64,000 nt of DNA from Elymus sibiricus (Eukaryota > Streptophyta > Magnoliopsida > Poales > Poaceae), in the NCBI GenBank assembly GCA_039707655.1, contig CM077676.1, forward strand, positions 160,210,562 to 160,274,561, read 5' to 3'. Below are positions 34,301-42,974 of the stretch, in pieces (positions within the stretch are counted from its first letter, which is position 1; every line of letters begins with the position of its first letter). A program made the translations under genes and the position numbers. The notes below the pieces were generated by a model. That model searched no databases and was not told the DNA's origin. It saw nothing but the letters and a program-made list of their open reading frames with translations.

Positions 34301-35494
34301 GCCAAAGGGCATGCACACGTAGCAGAACACTCCGCAGAGGGTGATGAAGGCAGTTTTCTCCTCATCCTCCTTTGCCATCTTGATCTGATGATAGCCCGAG
34401 AAGGCGTCCAGGAAGTAGAGCAGATCGCACCCGGCGGTGGAGTCTACTATTTGGTTAATCCTGGGTAGCGGGAAGTGGTCCTTGGGGTAGGCCTTATTGA
34501 GGTTGGTGAAGTCGACGCACATGCGCTTGCCACCGTGCGGCTTGGCGACGACAACGGGGTTGGCGATCCACTCCGGGTGGAGCACTTCGCGGATGATTCC
34601 GGCGTCTTGGAGCTTCTCAACCTCCCCAATGATGAAGTCCTGCTTCTCGGGCGCCTGGCGCCATACTTTCTGCTTGACGGGGCGTGCGTTGGGGCACACC
34701 GCCAAGTGGTGCTTGATCACCTCCCTTGGCACGCCGGGCATGTCTGAGGCCGTCCAAGCGAACATATCAGCATTCGCCCAAAGGAAGTCGATGAGGGCGC
34801 CTTCTTGTTCGGGGGAAAGGCCGCTGCCGATGCTGAGGAAGGGGCCCACGCCACACCCATCCAACGACGCTTTCTTGGTCTCGGCCCGCTCCTGGGAGAA
34901 CAACAACTTCTTCTTCGCGGGCGCCGGCTCGGCAAGCTTAGGGGCGTCCTCCTCGGCCTAGGATGCGGCAGCCGCCGCCTTGTGGGCGCGCGCGAGGGCG
35001 CGCACCGCGTCCTTTTCATCGCAACGGATTGTGAGGGTGCCGCTGCTGCCGGGCATCTTGACGAGGCCGTAGGCGTGGTGTGTTGCGACCATGAACTTGG
35101 AGAGCGCCGGGTAGCCCAAGATGGCGTTGTAGGGCAGGCCGATGCGAGCCACATCGAAGACGACGAGCTCCGTACAGTAGTTCTCGCGGGTGCCGAAGGT
35201 GACAGGAAGGCGCACCTGCCCCAGGGGGACAGTGGAGGCGCCGTTGACGCCCGAGAAGGGCCTGGTGGGCACCAGGCGCCCACCCGGCGCCCGGAGCGTC
35301 TCGAAAGTCTCCACAGAGAGCACGTTGAGGCCAGCGCCACCGTCGATGAGCGTCTTGGTGACGGTCACACCGCCGATAGTCGGAGTGCACATCAGAGGGA
35401 CAGCCCCCGTAGCCCTGGCGGACCTGGGATGGTCGCTGGCGTCGAAGGAGACGGGGAACTCGGACCACTTGAGGCGGGCGGCGGGCTGGGGCGC
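31317..35494 (-). pseudogene. Tat pol polyprotein: protease, RT, RNase H (two), integrase
   Basis: Protease: TLIDGGAGLNVLS near 35,340. RT: VDFTNLNKAYPKDHFPLPRI, YFLDAFSGYHQI, and a YVND catalytic box (Asn codon 34,214-34,216) where YVDD is expected. Then the connection RNase H (VLRDARERYPMQQKLLLALL) and, in the frame starting 33,122, a second RNase H with HFDGAF, NIAEYEGL and IKGDSQLL. Integrase: an HHCC-type finger (about 32,420-32,250), then WGLDILGPF, HIITDNGT and HPRSNGQAERAN, carrying D, D and E. A Pro/Ala-rich insert and a frameshift lie near 33,570. In-frame stops are TAG at about 35,495 (gag-pol border), 34,958, 33,180 and 31,965. No working enzyme can be made. Confidence 0.9.
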
Positions 35495-36031
35495 CTAAAG
35501 GGCCACGCTCACCTCGCGCGTGAAGCGCTTGAGGTGGCGGCTGGATGGAGGGGCCTGGGCCCCTCCCAGGATGCAGGCCACCCCTCGGGGCCCCTGGGAA
35601 CCCCCGCTGGTGGCAACGGCCTTGGCTGGGCGGCGGCCGCCGGCGCCGCTCAGCACGGACGGGCCGCGGCCCGGAGGAGGAAGAAGACGGGGAGCGGCGC
35701 GCCCAGGTCGCTCAGCGCGCCGTGGTGAAGTGGACATGGGGCGAGGGGGCGCCTGGCCTCCGCTGGCGGTGAAGACGAGCTCGGTGATGCGCTCGAGCCA
35801 GGCATCGCGGCCGTCCTTGGAGTGGTGACAGCGCAGCAGCCCCCGAGACATGAGCAGCGCGGCGCGTGGAGCAAGGGGGCCGCTCCCTGCGGGCGAAGAC
35901 GCGGTGGAGGAGAGGCCGCGGTCCCGCCCACTAGCCGACGAGTGGATGGAGGAGGACACCCGCTCCCCAACGGGCCCGGCGGCGGCGGCTCGACGTGCAG
36001 CGCACTCGCGGCGCGCGGCGGCGTCGTCCAT
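35495..36031 (-). pseudogene. Reduced gag region of the Tat element
   Basis: An Ala/Arg/Pro-rich frame of 178 residues, ending in SSRHLKRFTREVSVAL, then TAG and APQPAARLKWSEFPVSFD in the same frame. Tat gag is normally several times longer with a capsid and often a CCHC box, neither of which is seen. The ATG at 36,031 is only ~64 nt from the LTR, so both leader and most of gag appear deleted. Confidence 0.6.
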
Positions 36032-36073
36032 GTCAGTGCCGATGTCGAGGTCGAAGGCGCGAAGACGGCAAGT

Positions 36074-36092
36074 CCCCCTACCTGGCGCGCCA
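36074..36092 (-). other. Primer binding site of the Tat element
   Basis: The minus strand reads TGGCGCGCCAGGTAGGGGG two bases after the 5' LTR. It starts with TGG, as required to pair with a tRNA CCA end. I cannot assign the tRNA with confidence. Confidence 0.65.
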
Positions 36093-36094
36093 AA

Positions 36095-36952
36095 TGTCGG
36101 AGTCTAGGATCTGCATTCAAGAAACTTCTCCAAGAACTTAGGATTCGAACTCTGGGGGACTTTGCTTGGCAGCTTACGACAGGACTACGGCGGGGACGCG
36201 GCAGACTCGCTAGCTCTCACCGGACACGAAGGGGACACGCGAGCTACCCAGGTTCGGGCCACCGTGCGGTGTAATACCCTACTCCTGCCCGTGTTGGATT
36301 GCTCTGTGATGGAGAGCTTGTGGCTCCACGTACACGAGGTGTGGGGGAGAATGAATCGATCCCCTTACATGGAAGCGGCCCTGCCCCTTTTGTAGTGCCT
36401 TGGTCCTCTTCCCCGAAAATATGAGCAGGAAAGGGTTGCCACAGGGCGGCAATTCAATAGGGGGACAAGAGCGCAGGCTTATCCTGACTAAAGGCGGTCT
36501 CCGCCTGCCAAAGTAGCTCCCCGTGACGCGCAGGTGGGCTTGGCGATGACCTCCGTCCTGATCTTCTATCACCAAAGAGGAAATGTCTTGGGGCTTGCTT
36601 TTCGAGGGAAGGCAGATGACGCTGCTCCCTTATCATCAGAACGGAAACCTGTCGGAGTTGTATCCTACTGTCCTCGCCCTGATGTCGGGGCGTCACCCAT
36701 GTGACGGGCCGGCCGCCCCGCGGCTGGCGCCGTGCACCACGCCCCGCAAAGCGGCCTCCCGAGGGATCCCCTCACGAGTCGATCTGGGGCTTGCCGGCCT
36801 CACCAGGGCTAGGCCGGGCGGTGAGGGCCCTCGCGAGGCGACCCCTCCTGGGCAACGACGCCAGGGCCACCTTGCCTAGGCCGGCACGCGAGCGCCGTCT
36901 CCTGGGCCAGAGGCAGACTGGCCGTGGTACCCCGTTTCCCACTGGGCCGACA
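36095..36952 (-). repeat. 5' LTR of the Tat element
   Basis: TGTCGG...CCGACA. Paired with 28,295-29,170, and followed by the AGAGA target duplication copy at 36,953-36,957. Confidence 0.9.
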
Positions 36953-36957
36953 AGAGA

Positions 36958-37049
36958 GAAAAGGCATAAGAATTGCCTCATAAAGTGAAATAATGACCAA
37001 ATACATTATAAATAACAGTAGAAAATCATGATGCAAATTGGACGTATCA
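36958..37049 (-). repeat. LTR of element A, second part
   Basis: Continues the LTR broken at 28,294 and matches LTR B at 41,134-41,228. Ends GGACGTATCA, directly followed by the PPT. Confidence 0.85.
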
Positions 37050-37050
37050 A

Positions 37051-37063
37051 CTCCCCCAAGCTT
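37051..37063 (-). other. Terminal polypurine tract of element A
   Basis: ctcccccaagctt on the plus strand (aagcttgggggag in transcript sense), one base from the LTR. Confidence 0.75.
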
Positions 37064-38564
37064 AGACCTCGCTTGTCCTCAAGCGAAAGCCAAAATCGAT
37101 AATCATGACCACATGTTTAGAGAGAGAGGCGTCGATAAAATAAAATACGGACATGAGAGCATCATGATTAATTTTATAACAACAATATATCATCATAAAA
37201 CTTCTCATTAAAAAGTGACAATTCATCCACAAGATAATGTATGAACTACAAACCATATTGGAAACTAACAAACTATGATCTCAGTAACTGATGCAATTGC
37301 AATTCATCATATTATCAGAAAGAGTCTATGTAAGAGCTTTGTTTAACAAGTTCACATACTCAACTATCATTTAGTCTTCTATGATTGCTGACACTCACGG
37401 CATACTTATGGAGCAAAAGTTTCAGCCAGACACGTAGAAAGATAGGGGCTTAGAGTTTCGCCTCCCAACTCATTTACCTCAAGGGTAATGTCAACAGTAA
37501 TAACTCATGATCACCTACATCCAACTAGATATATATGCCTGGATCTTTCCCCACCACATGATGCTTGCCAAGAGAGAAAATAAAAACCGAATAGAGGAGA
37601 ATACTATTGACTCTTGCATAAAAGTAAATACATAAAGTAAAAGATAGGCCCTTCGTAGAGGGAAGCAGAGGTTGTCATGCGCTTTTTATTTCTGGATGTG
37701 CAAACTCTTAATGTAAAGGAACGTCACTTTATATTGCCCCTTGTGATAGCAACCTTTATTATGCAGTCTGTCGCTTTTATTCCTTCACCATCACAAGATC
37801 GTACAAAACTTATTTTCCCTTATAATAAAAGTTCATACATATTTAGAGGCAATTTTTATTGTTTTATGCACCGATGAAAACTTACTTGAAGGATCTTATT
37901 CAATCCATAGGTAGATATGGTGGACTCTCATGACATGAAACTGGGTTCAAGGGTTTTGGATGCACAAGTAGTATCTCTACTTAGTGCGAATTTTGGCTAG
38001 CAAAAGATAGGGGGGGGGGCAAGCACCACATGTTAGAGGATCCATGACAATATAGCTTCTATGTGAATATAAGCAAACATAACTCATTACGTTGTCTTCC
38101 TTGTCCAACGTCGACTATTTGACATAGAATATTTAATGGGGGCTCACAACCACAAAAGATGTCCAAGATAGTATATTTATATGTGAGACCTCTCTCCCTT
38201 TATTACTTTTTCATGAATTGCAACAATGACCAATGCTATGTTTGTCAACTTCCAACAAGTTTTATCAATTATACTTCTTTTATGTGAAGTCATCACTCCC
38301 CATGGGATTAGCATATGATCTCTCTTTTTCTTTATTCTTTTATTTTATTTATAAGATTGGATCAACAAAAGTAAAACAACTCAACTCAAACTACTCTTTA
38401 TTATGTAACTCTCACACTCGATTACATAGATAGATAGATCACAAAGCAAGCACTAAAGACTAAGGCATACTAAAACTTTTATTCTTCTAAATCACGAAAT
38501 AACTAAGGACCGAACTAAAATAGATAATTATGATAAAAGTTATGGTGATACGATACCGGGGCAC
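37064..38564 (-). other. Non-coding 3' region of element A
   Basis: Collinear with B (41,243-41,534, 48,613-48,691 and 50,354-51,469). No credible ORF. Because this copy is uninterrupted, it marks exactly where the two insertions in B occurred. Confidence 0.75.
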
Positions 38565-38577
38565 CTCCCCCAAGCTT
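38565..38577 (-). other. Internal PPT-like motif of element A
   Basis: ctcccccaagctt, the same 13 bases as the terminal PPT, placed 35 bp past the stop of the post-pol ORF. Conserved in B at 51,470-51,482. Confidence 0.5.
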
Positions 38578-38612
38578 GGCAGAAGCCAAGGGTGGTGCCC
38601 ATACCCGTGTAC

Positions 38613-39125
38613 TCAAGTCTCCTTCTTCGGTGATGGTGGTGATGAAGTGATGGGCTTGTCCTCCATCTTCCAAGGCATAGGCTCCCCATCATAAAAGGAT
38701 GAATGTGTTTCCGGAGTCCTAAAATTTGTAGCTAAACTCATACCTTTGAACTTGGCCTCATACTCAAAATTTTGGTTTTGTAGATCATAGATTTGGGCCT
38801 GAAGATGATCAATCCGGTCATTGAGCTTGAAGATGACGTCCCCAATATTATTGCCGTCCACCTTGTGCTCACAGATGAATTCCATGATCATGGAGTGGTT
38901 AGCTCTAAGTCCGCGTTCCACCATCCCCTGGCACTTGAAGATCTCCTGCTTCACCGCTTCCAGCCTGGCCTTCTCGCTCCCGGTCTTCTTAGGTCCTTGA
39001 ACGTCCAAGATGTGGAGCACCCCCTCACGCATCTCAATGGCTTGAGGGTGCTTCATCACCTCTGGTAGGTAGGGGTTGATGACCTTCTCGAAGAACTTGT
39101 CCTTGGACGAACTTGGAAGCGCCAT
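38613..39125 (-). CDS. Post-pol ORF of Athila-like element A (170 aa)
   Basis: An intact 170-residue frame in the env position. The N terminus (KDKFFEKVINPYLPEVMKH) is followed by a charged helical region (about 48-130) with heptad-like Leu/Ile spacing (LNDRIDHLQAQIYDLQNQ), probably a coiled coil, and a Pro/Ser/Lys tail ending SPPSPKKET. There is no signal peptide or membrane span, so it is not a classical envelope protein. The B copy (51,518-52,030) has the same length, with about 20 substitutions and no break, while both pols are damaged. A TATA box lies about 83 bp upstream of the ATG. Function unknown. Confidence 0.7.
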   Translation of the reverse strand: MALPSSSKDKFFEKVINPYLPEVMKHPQAIEMREGVLHILDVQGPKKTGSEKARLEAVKQEIFKCQGMVERGLRANHSMIMEFICEHKVDGNNIGDVIFKLNDRIDHLQAQIYDLQNQNFEYEAKFKGMSLATNFRTPETHSSFYDGEPMPWKMEDKPITSSPPSPKKET

Positions 39126-39207
39126 AACGATCTAGATCTGTCAGAAAAACTGCCCGAAAAAACAATAGAGGAGAAACTTGCGATACGGTGGTCAAAACAT
39201 ACGGGAG

Positions 39208-39217
39208 TATATATAAA
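39208..39217 (-). promoter_or_regulatory. TATA box of the post-pol ORF (element A)
   Basis: tatatataaa on the plus strand (tttatatata in transcript sense), about 83-92 bp upstream of the ATG. Conserved in B at 52,112-52,120 with the same spacing. Confidence 0.55.
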
Positions 39218-39261
39218 GAATTTTTATCTTGCAAAACAAGCATATGAGAGGAAAACGGAGT

Positions 39262-39352
39262 CGGGAGGGCACACGAGGGGCCCACAAGGCAACACGGCGC
39301 GCCCCAGGGGGGGTCGCGCCCTGTTGCCTTGTGACCTCCTCGTGGGTCCCCT
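39262..39352. repeat. U3-like palindrome module inside element A
   Basis: cacaaggcaaca (39,283-39,294) and its exact reverse complement tgttgccttgtg (39,322-39,333) flank a GGCGCG...CGCGCC core. Flanking text (gggcccac, cgtgggtcccct) resembles the LTR U3 of the same family, although this lies between pol and the post-pol ORF. Confidence 0.75.
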
Positions 39353-39463
39353 CGGTTGTTTCTTATTTTTTTTAAATTTTTCTAATATTCCAAAATGGAC
39401 AGAAATAATTTTTATGGAATTTTTGGAGTCGGTTTACTTACTGTATCACATACCAACCCCTTT

Positions 39464-39735
39464 TCAGGGTTCTGGAGCGTTCTGGAAGGACTCTTGGATA
39501 TGTTCTTCCGGTGTCATAGTTTGAATAATATTAGTTTCAACATTAATGGGCGTACCTGAGATATAATGTTTAATTATTTGACCTTTGACCACTCTCGGAT
39601 TAGTGCCCTCGGCGTTATTGATTTTGATAGCTCCGGAGCGATAAACTTCTTCGATGATATATGGCCCTTCCCATTTAGAGAGAAGTTTTCCTGCAAAAAA
39701 TCTGAAAGGAGAGTTGTACAATAGAACATGCTCAC
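39464..39735 (-). pseudogene. End of element A pol (integrase C terminus), truncated
   Basis: Reads EHVLLYNSPFRFFAGKLLSKWEGPY-IIEEVYRSGAIKI, a standard plant Gypsy integrase C-terminal segment, ending NAPEP-stop. Cut at 39,735 by LTR B. Confidence 0.85.
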
Positions 39736-41228
39736 TGATGACACACAAGTATAGGAGATCAATCGTAGTCCTTTCGATAAGTAAAAGTGTCGAACCCAAC
39801 GAGGAGCAGAAGGAAATGATAAGCGGTTTTCAGCAAGGTATTCTCTGTAAGCACTGAAATTATCGGTAACGGATAGTTTGATAGCAAGGTAATTCGTAAC
39901 AAGTAACAAGTAGTAACGGTAACAAAGGTGCAGCAAGGTGGCCTAATCCTTTTTATAGCAAAGGACAAGCCGGAACGAACTCGTATAATAAGCAAAGCGT
40001 TCTTGAGGACACATGGGAATTTCATCTAGTCACTTTCATCATGTTTGTTTGATTCGCGTTCGCTACTTTGATATGTGGGTGGACCGGTGCTTGGGTGCTG
40101 TTCTTACTTGAACAAGCCTCCCACTTATGATTACCCCCTGTCGCAAGCATCCGCAACTACGAAAGAAGAATTAAGATAAATATAACCATAGCATGAAACA
40201 TATTGATCCAAATCAGCCCCTTACGGAATAGCGCATAAACTAGGGTTTAAGCTTCTGTCACTCTAGCAACCCATCATCTAATTACTACTCCACAATGGCT
40301 TCCCTTAGGCCCAAAGATGGTGAAGTGTCATGTAGTCAACGTTCACACGACACCACTAAAGGAAGTAACAACATACATATCATCAAAATATCGAACGAAT
40401 ACCAAATTCACATGATTACTTATGACAAGACTTCTCCCATGTCCTCAAGAACAAAAGTAACTACTCACAAATCATACTCATGTTAAAGATCAGAGGGGTA
40501 TTGAATATCATTAAGGATCTGAACATATAATCTTCCACCAAATAAACCAACTAGCATCAACTACAAGATGTAATCAACACTACTAGCAACCCACAGGTAC
40601 CAATCTGAGGTTTTGAGACAAAGATTGAATACAAGAGATGAACTAGCGTTTGAGATGAGATGGTGCTGGTGAAGATGTTGATGAAGATTGGTCCTTCCAC
40701 GATGTGAGGATCGTTGGTGATGTCGATGGCTTCGATTTCCCCCTCCCGGAGGGAAGTTTCCCCGGCGGAATCGCTCCGCCGGAGAGCAAAAGTGCTCCTG
40801 CCCCGGTTCCGCCTCGAGACGGTGGCGCTTCATCCCGAAAGTCTTCTCTTGATTTTTTCTAGGGCAAATAGCATCTTATAGGAGAAGATGGGCCCTGGAG
40901 ACCTGCCAGGGGCGCCACTAGCTCGGGGGGCGCGCCCCCAGGCTTGTCGCTTCCTGGTGGGTCCCCCTCTGGTATTTCTTCAGCCAATATTTTTTATATA
41001 TTCCAAAATAATTCTCCAAATTTTTTTAGGTCATTTGGGGATGTGCAGAATAGCTAACTCTGTTGCACCCCTTTCTGATCCAGAATTCCAGCTGCCGGAA
41101 ATCTCCCTTTTCATGTGAAACTTGCAAAATAAGAGAGAAAAGGCATAAGAATTGTATCATAAAGTGAAATAATGATCCAAAACATAATAAATAACAGTAG
41201 GAAAACATGATGCAAAATGGACGTATCA
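39736..41228 (-). repeat. 3' LTR of element B (1493 bp)
   Basis: TGATGACACACAAG...GGACGTATCA on the plus strand, followed by the PPT ctcccccaagctt (41,230-41,242). Closely related to LTR A. The block just upstream of the TATA-like tataag (about 40,876) differs clearly from that of A. Confidence 0.9.
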
Positions 41229-41534
41229 ACTCCCCCAAGCTTAGACCGCGCTTGTCCTCAAACGAAAAACCGAAATCGATAATCATGACCACATGTTTAG
41301 AGAGGGAGGTGTCGAATAAACAAAATATGGACATGAAAGCATCATGATCATTATCATAACAACAGTATATTATCATAAAACTTCTCATATAAAAGTAACA
41401 ATTCATCCACAAGGTAAATTATGAACTATAAACCAAATTTAAAACCAACAAACCGTGATCTCAGTCACTGAAGCAATTGCAATTCATCATATTATCAGAA
41501 AGAGTCTATGTAAGAGCTTTGTTTAGCAAGTTCT

Positions 41535-42974
41535 TGCTACTTGTAGACTGCGTTGGTATTTCCCCGAAGAGGAGAGGATGATGCAGTATAGTAGAGATAA
41601 GTATTTCCCTCAGTTAAGAACCAAGGTTATCAATCCAGTATGAGAACCAAGCAAAATCCCATTAAGCGCACCTGCACACACAAAAGCAAACACTTGCACC
41701 CAACGCAAATAAGAGGGTTGTCCATCCTCTTAGCGGTTATTTGCAAGGATTAATTCTGATAGTGGTAGATAGATAAACTAAAATACTAAATAAAATAAAA
41801 GTAAATAAATTGCAGAAAGGTATTTTTGATTTTAATATATGATAAAAGTAGACCCGGGGGCCATAGTTTTCACTAGAGGCTTCTCTCTCGAACACATAGC
41901 ATACGGTGGGTAAACAAATTACTGTTGGGCAATTGATAGAAAAGCAAATAATTGTGACGGCATCATGGCAATGATCATGTATATAGGCATCATGTCCAAG
42001 ACAAGTAGACCGACTCCTGCTTGCATCTACTACTATTACTCCACCCATCGACCGCTATCCAGCATGCATCTAGGGTATTAAGTATGAAACAGAGTAACAC
42101 CTTAAGCAAGATGACATGATGTAGACAAAGTAAACTGAAGAAATATGATTAAACCCCATCTTTTTATCCTTAATGGCAACAATAAAAATACGTGTCATGT
42201 CCCTTTCTTTCACTGGGATTGAGCACCGCAAGATTGAACCCATCACAAAGCACCTCTCCCATTGAATGATAAACCAATCTAGTTGGCCAAACCAAATCGA
42301 TAGATTGGAGAGAAATACAAAGCTATAATAATCATGCAATAAAGATTTCAGAGAAGACTCAAATATTTCTCATGAATAATCTGATCATAAACTCACAATT
42401 CATCGGATCCCAACAAACACACCGCAAAAGAAGATTACATCGGATAGAACTCCAAGAACATCGAGGAGAACATGGTATTGAAGATCAAAGAGAGAGAAGA
42501 AGCCATCTAGCTACTAGCTATAGTCCCATAGGTATGTGGTAAACTACTCACACATCATCGGAAGGGCAGCAAGGTTGATGTAGAAGTCCTTCGTGATCGA
42601 TTCCCCCTCCGGCAGAGTACCGAAAAAGGCCTCCAGATGGGATCGCGGAAGAACAGAGGCTTGCAGCGGCGTAAAAGTTATTTGGGGTGGCTCTCTATTG
42701 GTTTCCCAATATTTGAGAATTTATAGAAGTGGAATTAGGTCAAACAGAGCCATGAGGGCCCCATAAGGCATCAGGGCGCGCCCCCTGGGGCCGCGCCCTA
42801 TTGCCTTGTAGAGGCTTCGTGAACCTTCTGGCCTCCTCTCCAAGTCTCTAGGGTCTCTTTTGTCCAGAAAAAAATTTCCAAAAAGTTTCGTGGCATTTTG
42901 ACTTCGTTTGGTACTGATTTCCTGAAAAACCAAAAAGAAGCAGAAAACAGCAACTGGCACTAGGCACTAGATTA
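41535..42974 (-). repeat. 3' LTR of the nested Gypsy element, 5' end deleted
   Basis: Starts TGCTACTTGTAGAC on the plus strand. Near 42,972-42,976 it jumps from ggcactaga to ttaattcctgctcg, which belongs to the internal region. The LTR beginning and the PPT (about 150 bp) are therefore missing, with ttaat shared at the junction. It holds a palindrome (42,772-42,812) and a TATA box (minus-strand tataaatt, about 42,719-42,726). Confidence 0.85.

Larger units (their letters stand above)
28295..36952 (-). mobile_element. Tat-lineage Gypsy element (8.66 kb) with an antisense ORF
   Basis: Complete between LTRs of 876 bp (28,295-29,170) and 858 bp (36,095-36,952), both TGTCGG...CCGACA, flanked by the 5-bp direct repeat AGAGA. 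In transcript (minus) order: 5' LTR, PBS, shortened gag, protease, RT, two RNase H-like domains, integrase, an antisense ORF, PPT, 3' LTR. A second RNase H and an antisense ORF between pol and the 3' LTR are hallmarks of the Tat lineage. Stops and a frameshift in pol show it is not autonomous now. Confidence 0.9.
26869..39735 (-). mobile_element. Athila-like Gypsy element A (3' half), itself interrupted
   Basis: Minus-strand order from the left: 3' LTR (26,869-28,294 plus 36,958-37,049, split by the Tat element), PPT, non-coding region, internal PPT-like motif, post-pol ORF (38,613-39,125), TATA and U3-like module, then the end of pol (39,464-39,735). At 39,736 pol is cut by the LTR of sister element B. 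The rest of pol, gag and the 5' LTR should lie right of the window. Confidence 0.8.

Noticed and set aside
34805..35728. 307-aa plus-strand ORF opposite the Tat protease
   Set aside because: Antisense shadow of gag-protease; unlike the B3-like ORF it shows no domain-like pattern or leader.
38613..39125. Classical envelope glycoprotein in element A
   Set aside because: The product has no signal peptide, membrane span or Cys pattern; only its position resembles env.
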